Source: Bacillota bacterium
GTDB lineage: Bacteria > Bacillota > UBA4882 > UBA8346
NCBI GenBank assembly: GCA_023436305.1
Contig: JAEZJQ010000140.1
Span: 1-45,436 of the forward strand
DNA length: 45,436 nucleotides
Reading direction: 5' to 3'
The position numbers were made by a program, and so were the translations under genes. The notes beneath the pieces were generated by a model. That model searched no databases. It saw nothing but the letters and a program-made list of their open reading frames with translations, and was not told the DNA's origin. Shown here in pieces: positions 18,252 through 27,000 of this stretch; position 1 is the first letter of the stretch; each line of letters starts with the position of its first letter.

Positions 18252-18279
18252 TTGACATCTTTGCATTAAGGATTAATAT
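18252..18279 (+). promoter_or_regulatory. Probable sigma-A promoter of the GH31 gene
   Basis: TTGACA (18252-18257) and TAATAT (18274-18279) are 16 bases apart, about 60 bp before the GH31 start. The repeated AATATT/ATTAAT tracts downstream could be a TetR operator. Confidence 0.5.
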
Positions 18280-18341
18280 TATTAATTAGAATAGAATTAA
18301 TATTTTGTTTATAAATTAATAAAAGCGGAAGAGGTTAACAT

Positions 18342-20699
18342 ATGCCAAATAAACCCGGGGATAGAATCGAATATACCCGCTTCAATAATACAATCCAATT
18401 TCGTTGGGCCAACGGCAGGGGACACGTAGCAGTAATCAACCCTTGGATTATTAATATTTTCATACCATCGAACGATGAAAATCAATCCTCTACCGCTATC
18501 GAAAAATTACCAATGGTTGATTGCCCGGTTCAAGTCCATGATCGATCCAATTATATTGAGATCAAAACCGAAGCCTTGAAAATCCATGTTTTCGATGACT
18601 TTACAATGAATTTCTACAGCCAAGATGGGGCATTGTTATGCGCTGATTTTGACGGGGAACGGAGGCCGTTGATCCCAAGAAGCGCCGCCTGGCAATCCGA
18701 AACCGCTCTAAAGCCTGATTCCAATTTCAAAGTTGCCGCCGTTAAAAAGATACTTGGACCGGAAAAATTTTACGGACTGGGGGAAACTACGGGGCATTTT
18801 AATAAGCGCGGTTATGCTTATGAAATGTGGAACACCGATGACCCCTCCCCTCATGTCGAAAGCCATAAATCACTGTATAAATCGATTCCGTTTCTTATCA
18901 CCTTGCTTGAAGGGAAGGCTTTTGGAATCTTCTTTGACAATACGTTTAAATCCCGCTTTGATCTGGGAAAGGAAAATGGTGAATACTATTATTTTGAAGC
19001 AGAAGACGGTAACCTGGATTATTACTTCATTTCCGGACCGGAAATAGCTGGGGTTATTGAACGGTATACTTCCCTGACCGGCCGGACACCCTTGCCGCAA
19101 CTCTGGACTTTAGGCTATCACCAAAGCCGTTGGAGTTATCCTTCCGAATCCCGAATCCGGGAGATTGCCGCCGGGTTCAGAACTAACAGGATTCCTTGTG
19201 ATGCTTTATACCTGGATATTGATTATATGGATGGTTACCGGGTGTTCACCTGGAATCGGAGTAAATTTTCCGACCCGCCCAAAATGGCCGCCGAATTAAA
19301 GGAACAAGGTTTTAAATTGGTTACCATCATTGATCCCGGTGTAAAAAAAGATTCTACCTATGATATTTACCAAACCGGTTTAAAAAACGATTATTTTGTC
19401 ACCGATCAAGACGGTATCCCCTATGTGAACCGGGTTTGGCCCGGAGATTCGTTATATCCCGATTTTTCCGCTGCCGCAGTGCGGGAATGGTGGTCCGGCA
19501 ACCAAAAAATCATGTTCGACTCGGGAGTGGCCGGGATTTGGAATGATATGAATGAACCGGCCAGCTTCAATGGCCCGTTGCCGGATGATCTTCGTTTTAA
19601 AAACGATGGCCGGCCCACCATTCACCGCCAAATCCATAATATTTACGGCCATCTTATGGCCAAGGCAACATATGACGGCATCATAAGATCCACCGGTCAA
19701 CGGCCCTTTGTCATTACACGGGCTTGTTTTGCCGGCACTCAAAAGTACGCCACCGTTTGGACGGGAGATAATCAAAGTTTTTGGGAACATTTACGACTGA
19801 CGGTTCCCATGTTATTAAACTTGGGGTTAAGCGGGTTCAGTTTTTGCGGGACGGATGTGGGAGGTTTTAGTTACGACTGTACCGGTGAATTGTTGGCCCG
19901 ATGGGTCCAAGTAGGCTGCTTTTCCCCCCTGTTCCGGAATCATAGCGCCACCGGAACCCGCGATCAGGAACCTTGGGCTTTCGATAAAACTGTATTGGAA
20001 ATTAACCGTAAATATATTGAACTCCGTTACCAACTCTTGCCATACTTTTATGATTTAGTGTGGCAATCCGAACAGTCCGGCCTGCCGGTCTTGCGGCCGC
20101 TGGTCTTACATTACCCTTATGATGAACAGACTTATGAAAACAACGATCAGTTTTTATGCGGCCCCAATATATTGGTGGCGCCCATTCTCGAGCAAGGCCG
20201 GCGTTTCCGGGCGTTATATCTTCCCAAAGGCCAATGGTTCGATTACTGGACCAAGGAGGCCATAACGGGCCATCAGGTGATCATTGCCCAAGCCGGTCTG
20301 GATATCTGCCCGGTTTATATCAAAGCCGGGAGTATCATTCCTAATTATCCGGTTCAAAATTATATTGGAGAAAAGGAGATCACCGAGTTGATCCTGGAAA
20401 TCTACCCGGGCGATGGCCAATATCTTCATTACCAGGATGATGGCGCAAGTTTTGCCTATCGTGAGGGCCAATTTAATTTATATGAATTCTCTCTCCATCG
20501 GACGGAAGATTTAACGCTTCAGATAAGAATAGTACATTCCGGTTATCGTCCAAAATACCGGACCTTGCGAATCATTGTCAATCCAATAACCTCCCGGGAC
20601 ATTCAGTGGAATGGAAACCGGGTTAATTTTGAGACAAAAAATAACCGCACCGAATTTGTAATTCCGGTAGCGGATGGCGATGTTACAATTAAAAGCTAA
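18342..20699 (+). CDS. GH31 alpha-glucosidase
   Basis: The protein has 785 residues, the full length of bacterial GH31 enzymes. After an N-terminal beta domain (KFYGLGETTG near residue 145) comes the (beta/alpha)8 barrel with LWTLGYHQSRWSYPSE and LDIDYMDGYRVFTW. The nucleophile Asp is in GIWNDMNEPASF (about residue 402) and the acid/base Asp in WTGDNQSFW (about 473); the C-terminal part is beta domains. There is no signal peptide, so it is cytoplasmic and probably releases glucose from maltose/isomaltose-type oligosaccharides. The Shine-Dalgarno GGAAGAGG precedes the ATG. A CBM25 protein lies immediately downstream and convergent, which strengthens an alpha-glucan role. TetR is encoded divergently. 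Confidence 0.95.
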   Translation: MPNKPGDRIEYTRFNNTIQFRWANGRGHVAVINPWIINIFIPSNDENQSSTAIEKLPMVDCPVQVHDRSNYIEIKTEALKIHVFDDFTMNFYSQDGALLCADFDGERRPLIPRSAAWQSETALKPDSNFKVAAVKKILGPEKFYGLGETTGHFNKRGYAYEMWNTDDPSPHVESHKSLYKSIPFLITLLEGKAFGIFFDNTFKSRFDLGKENGEYYYFEAEDGNLDYYFISGPEIAGVIERYTSLTGRTPLPQLWTLGYHQSRWSYPSESRIREIAAGFRTNRIPCDALYLDIDYMDGYRVFTWNRSKFSDPPKMAAELKEQGFKLVTIIDPGVKKDSTYDIYQTGLKNDYFVTDQDGIPYVNRVWPGDSLYPDFSAAAVREWWSGNQKIMFDSGVAGIWNDMNEPASFNGPLPDDLRFKNDGRPTIHRQIHNIYGHLMAKATYDGIIRSTGQRPFVITRACFAGTQKYATVWTGDNQSFWEHLRLTVPMLLNLGLSGFSFCGTDVGGFSYDCTGELLARWVQVGCFSPLFRNHSATGTRDQEPWAFDKTVLEINRKYIELRYQLLPYFYDLVWQSEQSGLPVLRPLVLHYPYDEQTYENNDQFLCGPNILVAPILEQGRRFRALYLPKGQWFDYWTKEAITGHQVIIAQAGLDICPVYIKAGSIIPNYPVQNYIGEKEITELILEIYPGDGQYLHYQDDGASFAYREGQFNLYEFSLHRTEDLTLQIRIVHSGYRPKYRTLRIIVNPITSRDIQWNGNRVNFETKNNRTEFVIPVADGDVTIKS

Positions 20700-20715
20700 A
20701 ATTCCGCCGTTTTTA

Positions 20716-20737
20716 CCCGGTTTGAATTCATACCGGG
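20716..20737. terminator. Weak hairpin between convergent GH31 and CBM25 genes
   Basis: CCCGGT (20716-20721) pairs with ACCGGG (20732-20737) in the 44-bp gap between two stops. There is no T tract, so a terminator role is only plausible. Confidence 0.35.
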
Positions 20738-20743
20738 ACTAAC

Positions 20744-21097
20744 TTATTGAGGATGCAAAGTCCAATTGTGCCCGTTATTATTGTCCCAATTATTACCACT
20801 GTCCTTAAAGCAAAAATTAATTTCCTGATCACCGGTGAATGTGATGTCGGAACCAAATTCACCATTTTCCATTTTTTCCATTTTGACTGTGGCAACTCCT
20901 TGACTCCAACTGTCAAATCCGTAATGGAGATAAACTTCACTGGCTCCGGATTTTTTTAGCAATCCTTGATAATTGATATGCACGGTATCACCTGATCTGA
21001 ACGGCGCCGGTTCCCAAGAAACACGGTTATCGAAGGAACCGAACTCCTGTTGATCGGCATTATTCATTCCCAAAATACTTTTTAAAAAATCAAACAT
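20744..21097 (-). CDS. Stand-alone CBM25-type starch-binding protein
   Basis: The protein has 117 residues. Nearly the whole of it is one carbohydrate-binding module of the CBM25/CBM53 type: DTVHINYQGLL, VYLHYGFDSWSQG, INFCFKD and the C-terminal WDNNNGHNW, with the aromatic residues expected to bind alpha-glucan. A short N-terminal segment (MFDFLKSILGMNNAD) is not a signal peptide. Such modules normally sit inside amylases; a free intracellular copy suggests a glycogen- or starch-targeting role. GAGGAGGG lies upstream of the ATG. It is convergent with the alpha-glucosidase. Confidence 0.85.
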   Translation of the reverse strand: MFDFLKSILGMNNADQQEFGSFDNRVSWEPAPFRSGDTVHINYQGLLKKSGASEVYLHYGFDSWSQGVATVKMEKMENGEFGSDITFTGDQEINFCFKDSGNNWDNNNGHNWTLHPQ

Positions 21098-21308
21098 GAA
21101 TGTTCAACCCTCCTCGATTTTATTTCGAGACTATTATTTCCGACTTAACCCCGGATAAGTTCGGTAATAGATCCCATTCGGCATCCGAAAGGCCCAGCTC
21201 CTGATTTTATATTAATGTTTACTGGCTTTTCAACAATTGCCATCATAAGCCGGTAAAGTAAATGAGAAAGGCCATATAGTTTTTACCCACTTCTCTTTAC
21301 CCAATTAA

Positions 21309-21340
21309 AAACCCCCTCAAAATTAATTTGACGGGGGTTT
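21309..21340 (-). terminator. Intrinsic terminator of the secreted CBM-like gene
   Basis: On the minus strand AAACCCCC and GGGGGTTT pair around 16 bases and end in a T5 run, 29 bp after the stop codon at 21369. Confidence 0.85.
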
Positions 21341-21368
21341 GTTTCGAATAAACGGTATTTAATTTGAT

Positions 21369-21995
21369 TTATTCGTTGGTAACTTCGAATAAATCAAAGT
21401 ACAAAGTCAACTTACCGCTACCACTATTGTTATTGGCGTTAAAGAATTGAAGTTGCTTCACGGGCATATCAATTTTGCGGTTAACTTTAGCTTTACTGTC
21501 TTGATAATCGCTCCGTGACACAAACTTTTTCAAAGGAATAACCACCTGTTGCCAGCCTTCCCAGTTGTCCTTGATAGGGTATAAAAATAATTCCCCGCCA
21601 GCGTCGTTCAGTTCAATATCATAACCTTTTTTGGAATTAGAACCGTAAATCCACACTTTAAACGTGGTCATTCCAGTCCAATCCCCTTTGCCCTCGGGAA
21701 CCGCATAAACTGCTCCGTCCCAGGCTTTAGTGTTGGCCTCAACTTTCACAGATTGTTTCCCTTCATAAAATATATCGGTAGCATAGGTGACATCAATTTT
21801 ACTTGCGCCATCGGCAAAAGTAGAGATCACTAGAGAACTGTCTTCAAAGTCGGCAATCACAATTCGACTGGCCGCGGTGTCGGCCGCCGGAGCGGTGGCC
21901 GAAGTTGCCAAATCTTCCGCCATCACCGGAATTAAACAGCTTAACATCAAGACAGCCATCATTATACCAAAAAATAAACGCTTCACATTTTCCAC
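21369..21995 (-). CDS. Secreted beta-sandwich carbohydrate-binding-like protein
   Basis: The protein has 208 residues. It has a clear signal peptide (about residues 1-26, ending PVMAED) with a signal peptidase I type site and no lipobox. The mature part starts with an Ala/Thr linker and then a jelly-roll domain: IVIADFEDSS, KQSVKVEANTKAWDG, FKVWIYGSNS, GWQQVVIPLKKF, and FFNANNNSGSGKLTLYFDLFEV. This pattern matches CBM11/CIA30-like galactose-binding folds. It has no catalytic domain. AAGGAG lies 6 bases before the ATG. It sits between the ABC permease and CBM25 genes and has its own terminator. Glycan binding in the periplasm or at the surface is inferred. Confidence 0.75.
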   Translation of the reverse strand: MENVKRLFFGIMMAVLMLSCLIPVMAEDLATSATAPAADTAASRIVIADFEDSSLVISTFADGASKIDVTYATDIFYEGKQSVKVEANTKAWDGAVYAVPEGKGDWTGMTTFKVWIYGSNSKKGYDIELNDAGGELFLYPIKDNWEGWQQVVIPLKKFVSRSDYQDSKAKVNRKIDMPVKQLQFFNANNNSGSGKLTLYFDLFEVTNE

Positions 21996-22166
21996 TCCTT
22001 ATTATTATAATTAATGCCGGAAAACTTAAATAGTACTTGTTCTCACCTCCTAAATTTTGTTAATGGAGAAATAACTCCCCGTTTTTTATGTTCGAATCAT
22101 GGATGTTTATTCCGGATATTTCGTTTAAATTTCAATAAACCCTTTCATCTTATTGGATTAGATTTA

Positions 22167-23105
22167 TTATTTTCGCCCTTCATACGGAACGCCGTCTGCG
22201 GCCGGGGCCGTAGAGCGCCCAACGACTCCAAGAATGATTATGATGGTCAAAATATAGGGCAGCATATGCAGAAATTGTTTGGGAACCCCCAGGCCTAAAA
22301 TTTGCAATTGCCCTTCCATGGCTTCGGCAAAACCGAACAAGAGACACGCCAAAAAAGCGCCTTTCGGGTTCCACTTGCCGGTGATCATGGCGGCCAGGGC
22401 AATAAACCCTCTGCCGGCAGTCATATTTTCCTTAAAAAGGTCCATAGAACCAATAGACAAAAATACCCCACCCATACCTCCTAGAATACCGCTTAAAATT
22501 ACTGAAAAATAGCGTATTTTACGGACGCTGATTCCCACCGTAGCGGCGGCTTCCGGGTTTTCACCCACAGCCCGGATGCGCAGCCCGAAGGCGGTTCGAA
22601 ACAAAAGAAAGTTGGCGATAAATACCAGGGCAACAGCCAAGTATACCAAGGGATTAAGATTGGCGATGGCATCTCCAAGATAGGGAATATTTTTTAAAAG
22701 CGGGATTCGCCAGTCTGCGATCCGGGGCACCGAGGACGAGTTTCCTACAGTATGAAAGATTTTTTGTAATAGCAGGTTGGTTCCGGACAAAGCCAGTATA
22801 TTGATGGCTACACCGCTAATTACCTGATTGGCGCAAAGTTCAATACTTATAAAAGCGTGAAGCGCCGCAATCAGCCCGCCGGCTATCATTCCCAGCAACA
22901 ATCCCACCAGAGGGTTCCCTGTGATATACGATCCCAGCATGCCAAAAAAAGCTCCGAACAACATCATTCCTTCCAAACCGATATTGACGACTCCCGAGCG
23001 TTCTGAAAACACTCCCCCCAAAGCGGCAAAGGTTAGCGGTGTTGCGGCGCGTAGTGTGGAGGCAACGACGAAGGATATGATACCCGCAATGAACTCTAAA
23101 TCCAT
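22167..23105 (-). CDS. Nucleoside ABC transporter permease (NupQ-like)
   Basis: The protein has 312 residues with about 8-9 membrane segments, a BPD_transp_2 family permease. Landmarks are TPLTFAALGGVFSERSGVVNIGLEGMML near the N-terminus and LRIRAVGENPEAAATVGISV, the cytoplasmic coupling loop. GRGFIALAAMITGKW is also typical. It pairs with the preceding permease, the start lying 1 base after that gene's stop, to form the membrane part of a BMP-type importer for nucleosides. AGGAGG precedes the ATG. It is the last gene of the transporter cluster. Confidence 0.9.
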   Translation of the reverse strand: MDLEFIAGIISFVVASTLRAATPLTFAALGGVFSERSGVVNIGLEGMMLFGAFFGMLGSYITGNPLVGLLLGMIAGGLIAALHAFISIELCANQVISGVAINILALSGTNLLLQKIFHTVGNSSSVPRIADWRIPLLKNIPYLGDAIANLNPLVYLAVALVFIANFLLFRTAFGLRIRAVGENPEAAATVGISVRKIRYFSVILSGILGGMGGVFLSIGSMDLFKENMTAGRGFIALAAMITGKWNPKGAFLACLLFGFAEAMEGQLQILGLGVPKQFLHMLPYILTIIIILGVVGRSTAPAADGVPYEGRK

Positions 23106-23106
23106 C

Positions 23107-24225
23107 TCATTTCGCCTCCTTCCCGGCCAGAGGTACCCCGTCCGTCCGAGTTAAGACGCGGCCGCTCCGCCGCGCTTTAAATTTCTTAAGAAGATAATCG
23201 GCGCCGATAAAAAGGATAATGATTGCTTGCATAACGCCGATCAAATGTTTCGAAATCCCGGCCATGCTTTGCATTTGCAATGCGCCGCAATTCATGGCCC
23301 CAAACAATATTGCTCCTCCAAGAACGCCCAGCGGGTGATTATTCCCAAGGAGGGCCACCGCGATTCCGTCAAGACCGTATCCGGGGAAACCGAACAGATC
23401 GACAAACCGGTACTGGATTCCTTGAATCTGCAAAGCACCGCTTAAACCCGCCAAACCGCCGCTTACCATCATAGCCAGAACAATATTCCGGGTGACGTTA
23501 ATACCGGCATAACGAGCAGCCTCCTTATTTAAGCCTACGGCCCGGATTTCATAACCCCATTTGGTTTTCCATAAAAACAGATATATCAATCCCAGGAAGG
23601 CCAGCGCCACAAAAATACCGGTATTGGCACGGGATGGGGGTATTAAGCGGGTTAATTTGGCAGAATCACTAATCATTCGGGTAACAGGGCTAGTTCCGGG
23701 GGGAGCGATCAGCACCTGGTTGACCAGATAACCCACAAAATGCAGGGCGATATAATTCATCATGATGGTGCTGATAACTTCGTGCGCGCCGTATTTGGCC
23801 TTAAAAAATCCAGGTAGCGCGCCCCAAAGAGCCCCGGCCAAAGCACCGGTCAGCATGGTTAACGGGATATAGATCCACGGTGGTAAACCGGTGAACACCG
23901 TACCCATCCAGGCCGCGCCCATCATTCCCATAATATACTGGCCTTCGGCGCCGATATTAAAAAGCCCGCAACGGAAAGCAACCGCAATACTTAATCCGGT
24001 AAGGATTAATGGCGATACATAAACCAGGGTTTCTCCAAAATTGGTCCAACTTCCGAAGGCGCCGTTGAAAAGATGCCGGTAGGCCAGCCAGGGATTCTTC
24101 CCGAACCAACTGATGACTAATACGCCGATTAATAGAGCTACCAAAATGGCAATGACCCGGAAGGCCAATTTTTGAAAATTATTTCGCCACAAGCTCCATT
24201 CTGGTACCAATTTTAAAAATTTCAT
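23107..24225 (-). CDS. Nucleoside ABC transporter permease (NupP-like)
   Basis: The protein has 372 residues with about 9-10 membrane segments. VAFRCGLFNIGAEGQYIMG and YEIRAVGLNKEAARYAGINV are the family signatures, the latter the contact loop for the ATPase. It is longer than its partner by an extra N-terminal membrane segment, as in other BMP-type systems. The start lies 2 bases after the stop of the ATPase gene, indicating translational coupling. Confidence 0.9.
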   Translation of the reverse strand: MKFLKLVPEWSLWRNNFQKLAFRVIAILVALLIGVLVISWFGKNPWLAYRHLFNGAFGSWTNFGETLVYVSPLILTGLSIAVAFRCGLFNIGAEGQYIMGMMGAAWMGTVFTGLPPWIYIPLTMLTGALAGALWGALPGFFKAKYGAHEVISTIMMNYIALHFVGYLVNQVLIAPPGTSPVTRMISDSAKLTRLIPPSRANTGIFVALAFLGLIYLFLWKTKWGYEIRAVGLNKEAARYAGINVTRNIVLAMMVSGGLAGLSGALQIQGIQYRFVDLFGFPGYGLDGIAVALLGNNHPLGVLGGAILFGAMNCGALQMQSMAGISKHLIGVMQAIIILFIGADYLLKKFKARRSGRVLTRTDGVPLAGKEAK

Positions 24226-24227
24226 CC

Positions 24228-25775
24228 TCAGGCCCCCTCTTTTTGCTGCTTGAGTGGTGACATACCCCCGGCCATCATCAGCCCCAGTTTTTCCTCAGTA
24301 GCCTCTTCTCTCGATAAGACTCCCATGATTTCCCCTTCATACATTACGGCAATCCGGTCGGCCAGCGCCATAATTTCGTCCAATTCCAGGGAGAAAAGCA
24401 GAATGGCCGCACCCCGATCCCGTTCTTCCAACAGTTGACGGCGCACGAATTCAATAGCCCCGATATCCAAACCCCGGGTAGGCTGGGCGACAATCAACAA
24501 TTTGGGTCCCCGGCGGATCTCCCGGGCGACAACCACCTTTTGTTGATTTCCGCCGGAAAGCACACCGGCGGCTACCTCGGCGCCGGAAGTCCGGATATCA
24601 AATTCCCGGATCAGACGCCCGGCATAATCGCGGCAGTGATTATCTTTCAACATCCCGTAACGGCAAAAAACGCGTTCACGGTAGTTTTCCAAAATAAGAT
24701 TCTCCTGGACGGAGAAGTCTAAAATTAAGCCCCGTTTCTGGCGATCCTCCGGAATATGGCCGACTCCCGCCGCTAAAATAACTTTCGACGGTTGGCCGGT
24801 CAATTCCCGCTCCTCCAGAAAGAACCGGCCATCAGTCGCCGGCCGTAAACCGGTGAGGATTTCGATGAGTTCGCTTTGTCCGTTACCGTCGACCCCGGCC
24901 ACCGCTAAAATTTCCCCGGCGCGAACCTCCAAGGTTATCCCTTTTACAGCGGGAAGCTTCCGGTTATCTTCGCCCCATAAGTTCTCAGTTTTTAAGATGG
25001 TTTTTCCGAGAGCTAACGGATTCTTTTCCAACTCCAAAATGACTTTCCGGCCTACCATCATTTCCGCCAAAGCCGGCATGTCCGTCGCGTGGCTGGCCAC
25101 GGTATTGATAACTTGCCCTTGGCGGATGACCGTGATCCGGTCCGCAAAACGAAAGACTTCTTTCAGTTTGTGGGTGATGAAGATAATTGATTTACCCTGA
25201 GCTACCAATTTCCGAAGTATCAGACCCAATTCATCCACTTCTTGGGGTGTTAACACTGAAGTTGGCTCATCCAGAATGAGAATTTCGGCTTCCCGATAAA
25301 GCGCTTTTAAGATCTCCACCCGTTGTTGCAGTCCCACCGAGATATCCTCCACTTTCACCCGTGGATCGATTTTGAAACCCAATTCCTGGGATAACTGATT
25401 GATTTTGCGGAGCGCCTCTGTATGATCCAACATTCCCATAGCACGAAGCGGTTCCTGCCCCAGTACGATATTTTCCAGGACGGTAAACGGTGGAATCAAC
25501 ATAAAGTGTTGGTGGACCATTCCGATTCCCTTGTCAATAGCTTGTTCCGGGGAATTAATCTCCGTTTTTCGGACATGTAGATAAATCTCTCCGGAATCCG
25601 GTTTGTATAAACCATATAAAATCTTCATCAGTGTGGTTTTCCCGGCCCCGTTTTCACCCAAAAGCGCATGGACCTCCCCTTTAAGGAGGGTGAAATCAAT
25701 ATCGCGATTAGCGGTGACCCCGGGAAAACTTTTATTGATGTTACGCATTTGCAAAAGGACATTGTCGACTTCCAA
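24228..25775 (-). CDS. Nucleoside ABC transporter ATPase with two ABC domains (NupO-like)
   Basis: This is a tandem ABC ATPase of about 515 residues. The first half has Walker A GENGAGKTT, a diverged signature SVGLQQRVE and Walker B LILDEPTSVL. The second half has VDGNGQSEL in place of a full Walker A, the signature LSGGNQQKVVVAREI and LLIVAQPTRGLD. This asymmetry, with one degenerate site, is normal in ribose/nucleoside-type importers. The TTG at 25775 is preferred as the start because GGAGGTGA lies 8 bases before it; a GTG at 25787 would overlap that site. It is separated from the binding-protein gene by an intrinsic terminator, which should lower its expression relative to that protein. 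Confidence 0.92.
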   Translation of the reverse strand: MEVDNVLLQMRNINKSFPGVTANRDIDFTLLKGEVHALLGENGAGKTTLMKILYGLYKPDSGEIYLHVRKTEINSPEQAIDKGIGMVHQHFMLIPPFTVLENIVLGQEPLRAMGMLDHTEALRKINQLSQELGFKIDPRVKVEDISVGLQQRVEILKALYREAEILILDEPTSVLTPQEVDELGLILRKLVAQGKSIIFITHKLKEVFRFADRITVIRQGQVINTVASHATDMPALAEMMVGRKVILELEKNPLALGKTILKTENLWGEDNRKLPAVKGITLEVRAGEILAVAGVDGNGQSELIEILTGLRPATDGRFFLEERELTGQPSKVILAAGVGHIPEDRQKRGLILDFSVQENLILENYRERVFCRYGMLKDNHCRDYAGRLIREFDIRTSGAEVAAGVLSGGNQQKVVVAREIRRGPKLLIVAQPTRGLDIGAIEFVRRQLLEERDRGAAILLFSLELDEIMALADRIAVMYEGEIMGVLSREEATEEKLGLMMAGGMSPLKQQKEGA

Positions 25776-25812
25776 TCCAAACCTCACCTCCGGGTGAACA
25801 TTAAATACAATT

Positions 25813-25842
25813 TAAAAAGTGCCGGTTATAAAAACCGGCACT
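25813..25842 (-). terminator. Strong hairpin terminator inside the nucleoside importer operon
   Basis: On the minus strand AGTGCCGGTT and AACCGGCACT pair around 5 bases, followed by TTTT. It lies 27 bp after the binding-protein stop and before the ATPase gene, where partial readthrough would give excess binding protein. Confidence 0.85.
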
Positions 25843-25869
25843 AAAAGATTAAAAATCTATCAATTTAAG

Positions 25870-26877
25870 TTATTTAACTTCCTTGGGATTAACCGGAACA
25901 ACTAAACTTCCGTCGATAATTTTCTTCTTGAATTCTTCAACTTTAGCCAAAGCTTTTTGGGAAGCGGTCCGTTTGGCATTGTCGCAAACTCCGACGCCGT
26001 TTTCGGCTAAACCGTAATCAATTAGCTTTCCACCTTTAAAATTACCGTCAATGGCATCTTTGGTGGCTTTGTAAACACCTACATCCACCCGTTTCACCAT
26101 ACAGGCGAGCACATAATCCTTCTTGTTTACAATACCTTGGGCATGCTGGCATTTGTCAACCCCAATAGCCCAGTAACCCTTGCCTTTTTCTTTGGCGGCT
26201 GCGATAATTCCCAGTCCAGTGGCTCCTGCGGCTTGATAAACGATATCAGCGCCGTAAGCGGTGAATTGGGCCAAGGCCAATTCCTTTCCTTTGGCCGCAT
26301 CATTAAAGTTACCGGCGTAAGCAGAATAGATTTGTGTTTTGGGAGCCACCGTTTTCACGCCCGCTTTAAACCCTGCTTCAAATTTTTGAATCAACGGAAA
26401 TTCCATGCCACCCACAAACCCAACTTTATGTTTTTTACTGTCGAGACCGGCAATCACTCCCACCAGGAAGGACCCTTCTTGTTCTTTAAAAGTCACCGAA
26501 ATCACATTGGGTTGGCTTACCTCCGAATCGATAATCCCAAACTTTTGATCCGGATACATTTTGGCTACTTCATTGAGGGCATCGGTCATTAAAAATCCTA
26601 TCGCCCAAATCATATCGTATTTTTGGTCCGCCAGGCTCTTCAGATTGGGAATATAGTCTTCCATTTTGGAGGATTCCACCACTTTGATTTCGGCGCCCAA
26701 ATCTTTATTTAGCTTCTTCAAACCATCGTAAGCCGCGTCGTTGAATGATTTATCGCCCAAACCACCAACATCGGTAACCATTGCGACTTTAAAAGGCTGC
26801 GCGGCAAAACCGGTCAACGAAAGAGATAGTGCCAGGATCAACATGGTCCCAAAAATGAGAAAACGGTTCTTTTTCAC
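25870..26877 (-). CDS. BMP-family nucleoside-binding protein, apparently not lipidated
   Basis: The protein has 335 residues and is a periplasmic solute-binding protein of the Bmp/PnrA/NupN family: FKVAMVTDVGGLGDKSFNDA, YDMIWAIGFLMTDAL, GFVGGMEFPLIQKFEAGFKAG, YQAAGATGLGIIAAA and YWAIGVDKCQH. These proteins bind purine or other nucleosides. The signal peptide (about 1-25, ending LTGFAAQ) has no cysteine, so it should be released by signal peptidase I; in single-membrane Firmicutes these proteins are lipoproteins. This favours a true periplasm. The GTG start has AAAGGAG upstream. It lies downstream of deoC. Confidence 0.92.
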   Translation of the reverse strand: MKKNRFLIFGTMLILALSLSLTGFAAQPFKVAMVTDVGGLGDKSFNDAAYDGLKKLNKDLGAEIKVVESSKMEDYIPNLKSLADQKYDMIWAIGFLMTDALNEVAKMYPDQKFGIIDSEVSQPNVISVTFKEQEGSFLVGVIAGLDSKKHKVGFVGGMEFPLIQKFEAGFKAGVKTVAPKTQIYSAYAGNFNDAAKGKELALAQFTAYGADIVYQAAGATGLGIIAAAKEKGKGYWAIGVDKCQHAQGIVNKKDYVLACMVKRVDVGVYKATKDAIDGNFKGGKLIDYGLAENGVGVCDNAKRTASQKALAKVEEFKKKIIDGSLVVPVNPKEVK

Positions 26878-27000
26878 GCGATAAACACTCCTTTATATGT
26901 AGTTTTTAAATATCCTAAAATAGGATTTTCGCCCTATTTTCCAATTCTCCTTTTGTAAAATTTACTTTTTTAATGAATTTGAATAATCGGTGAACCTCAA

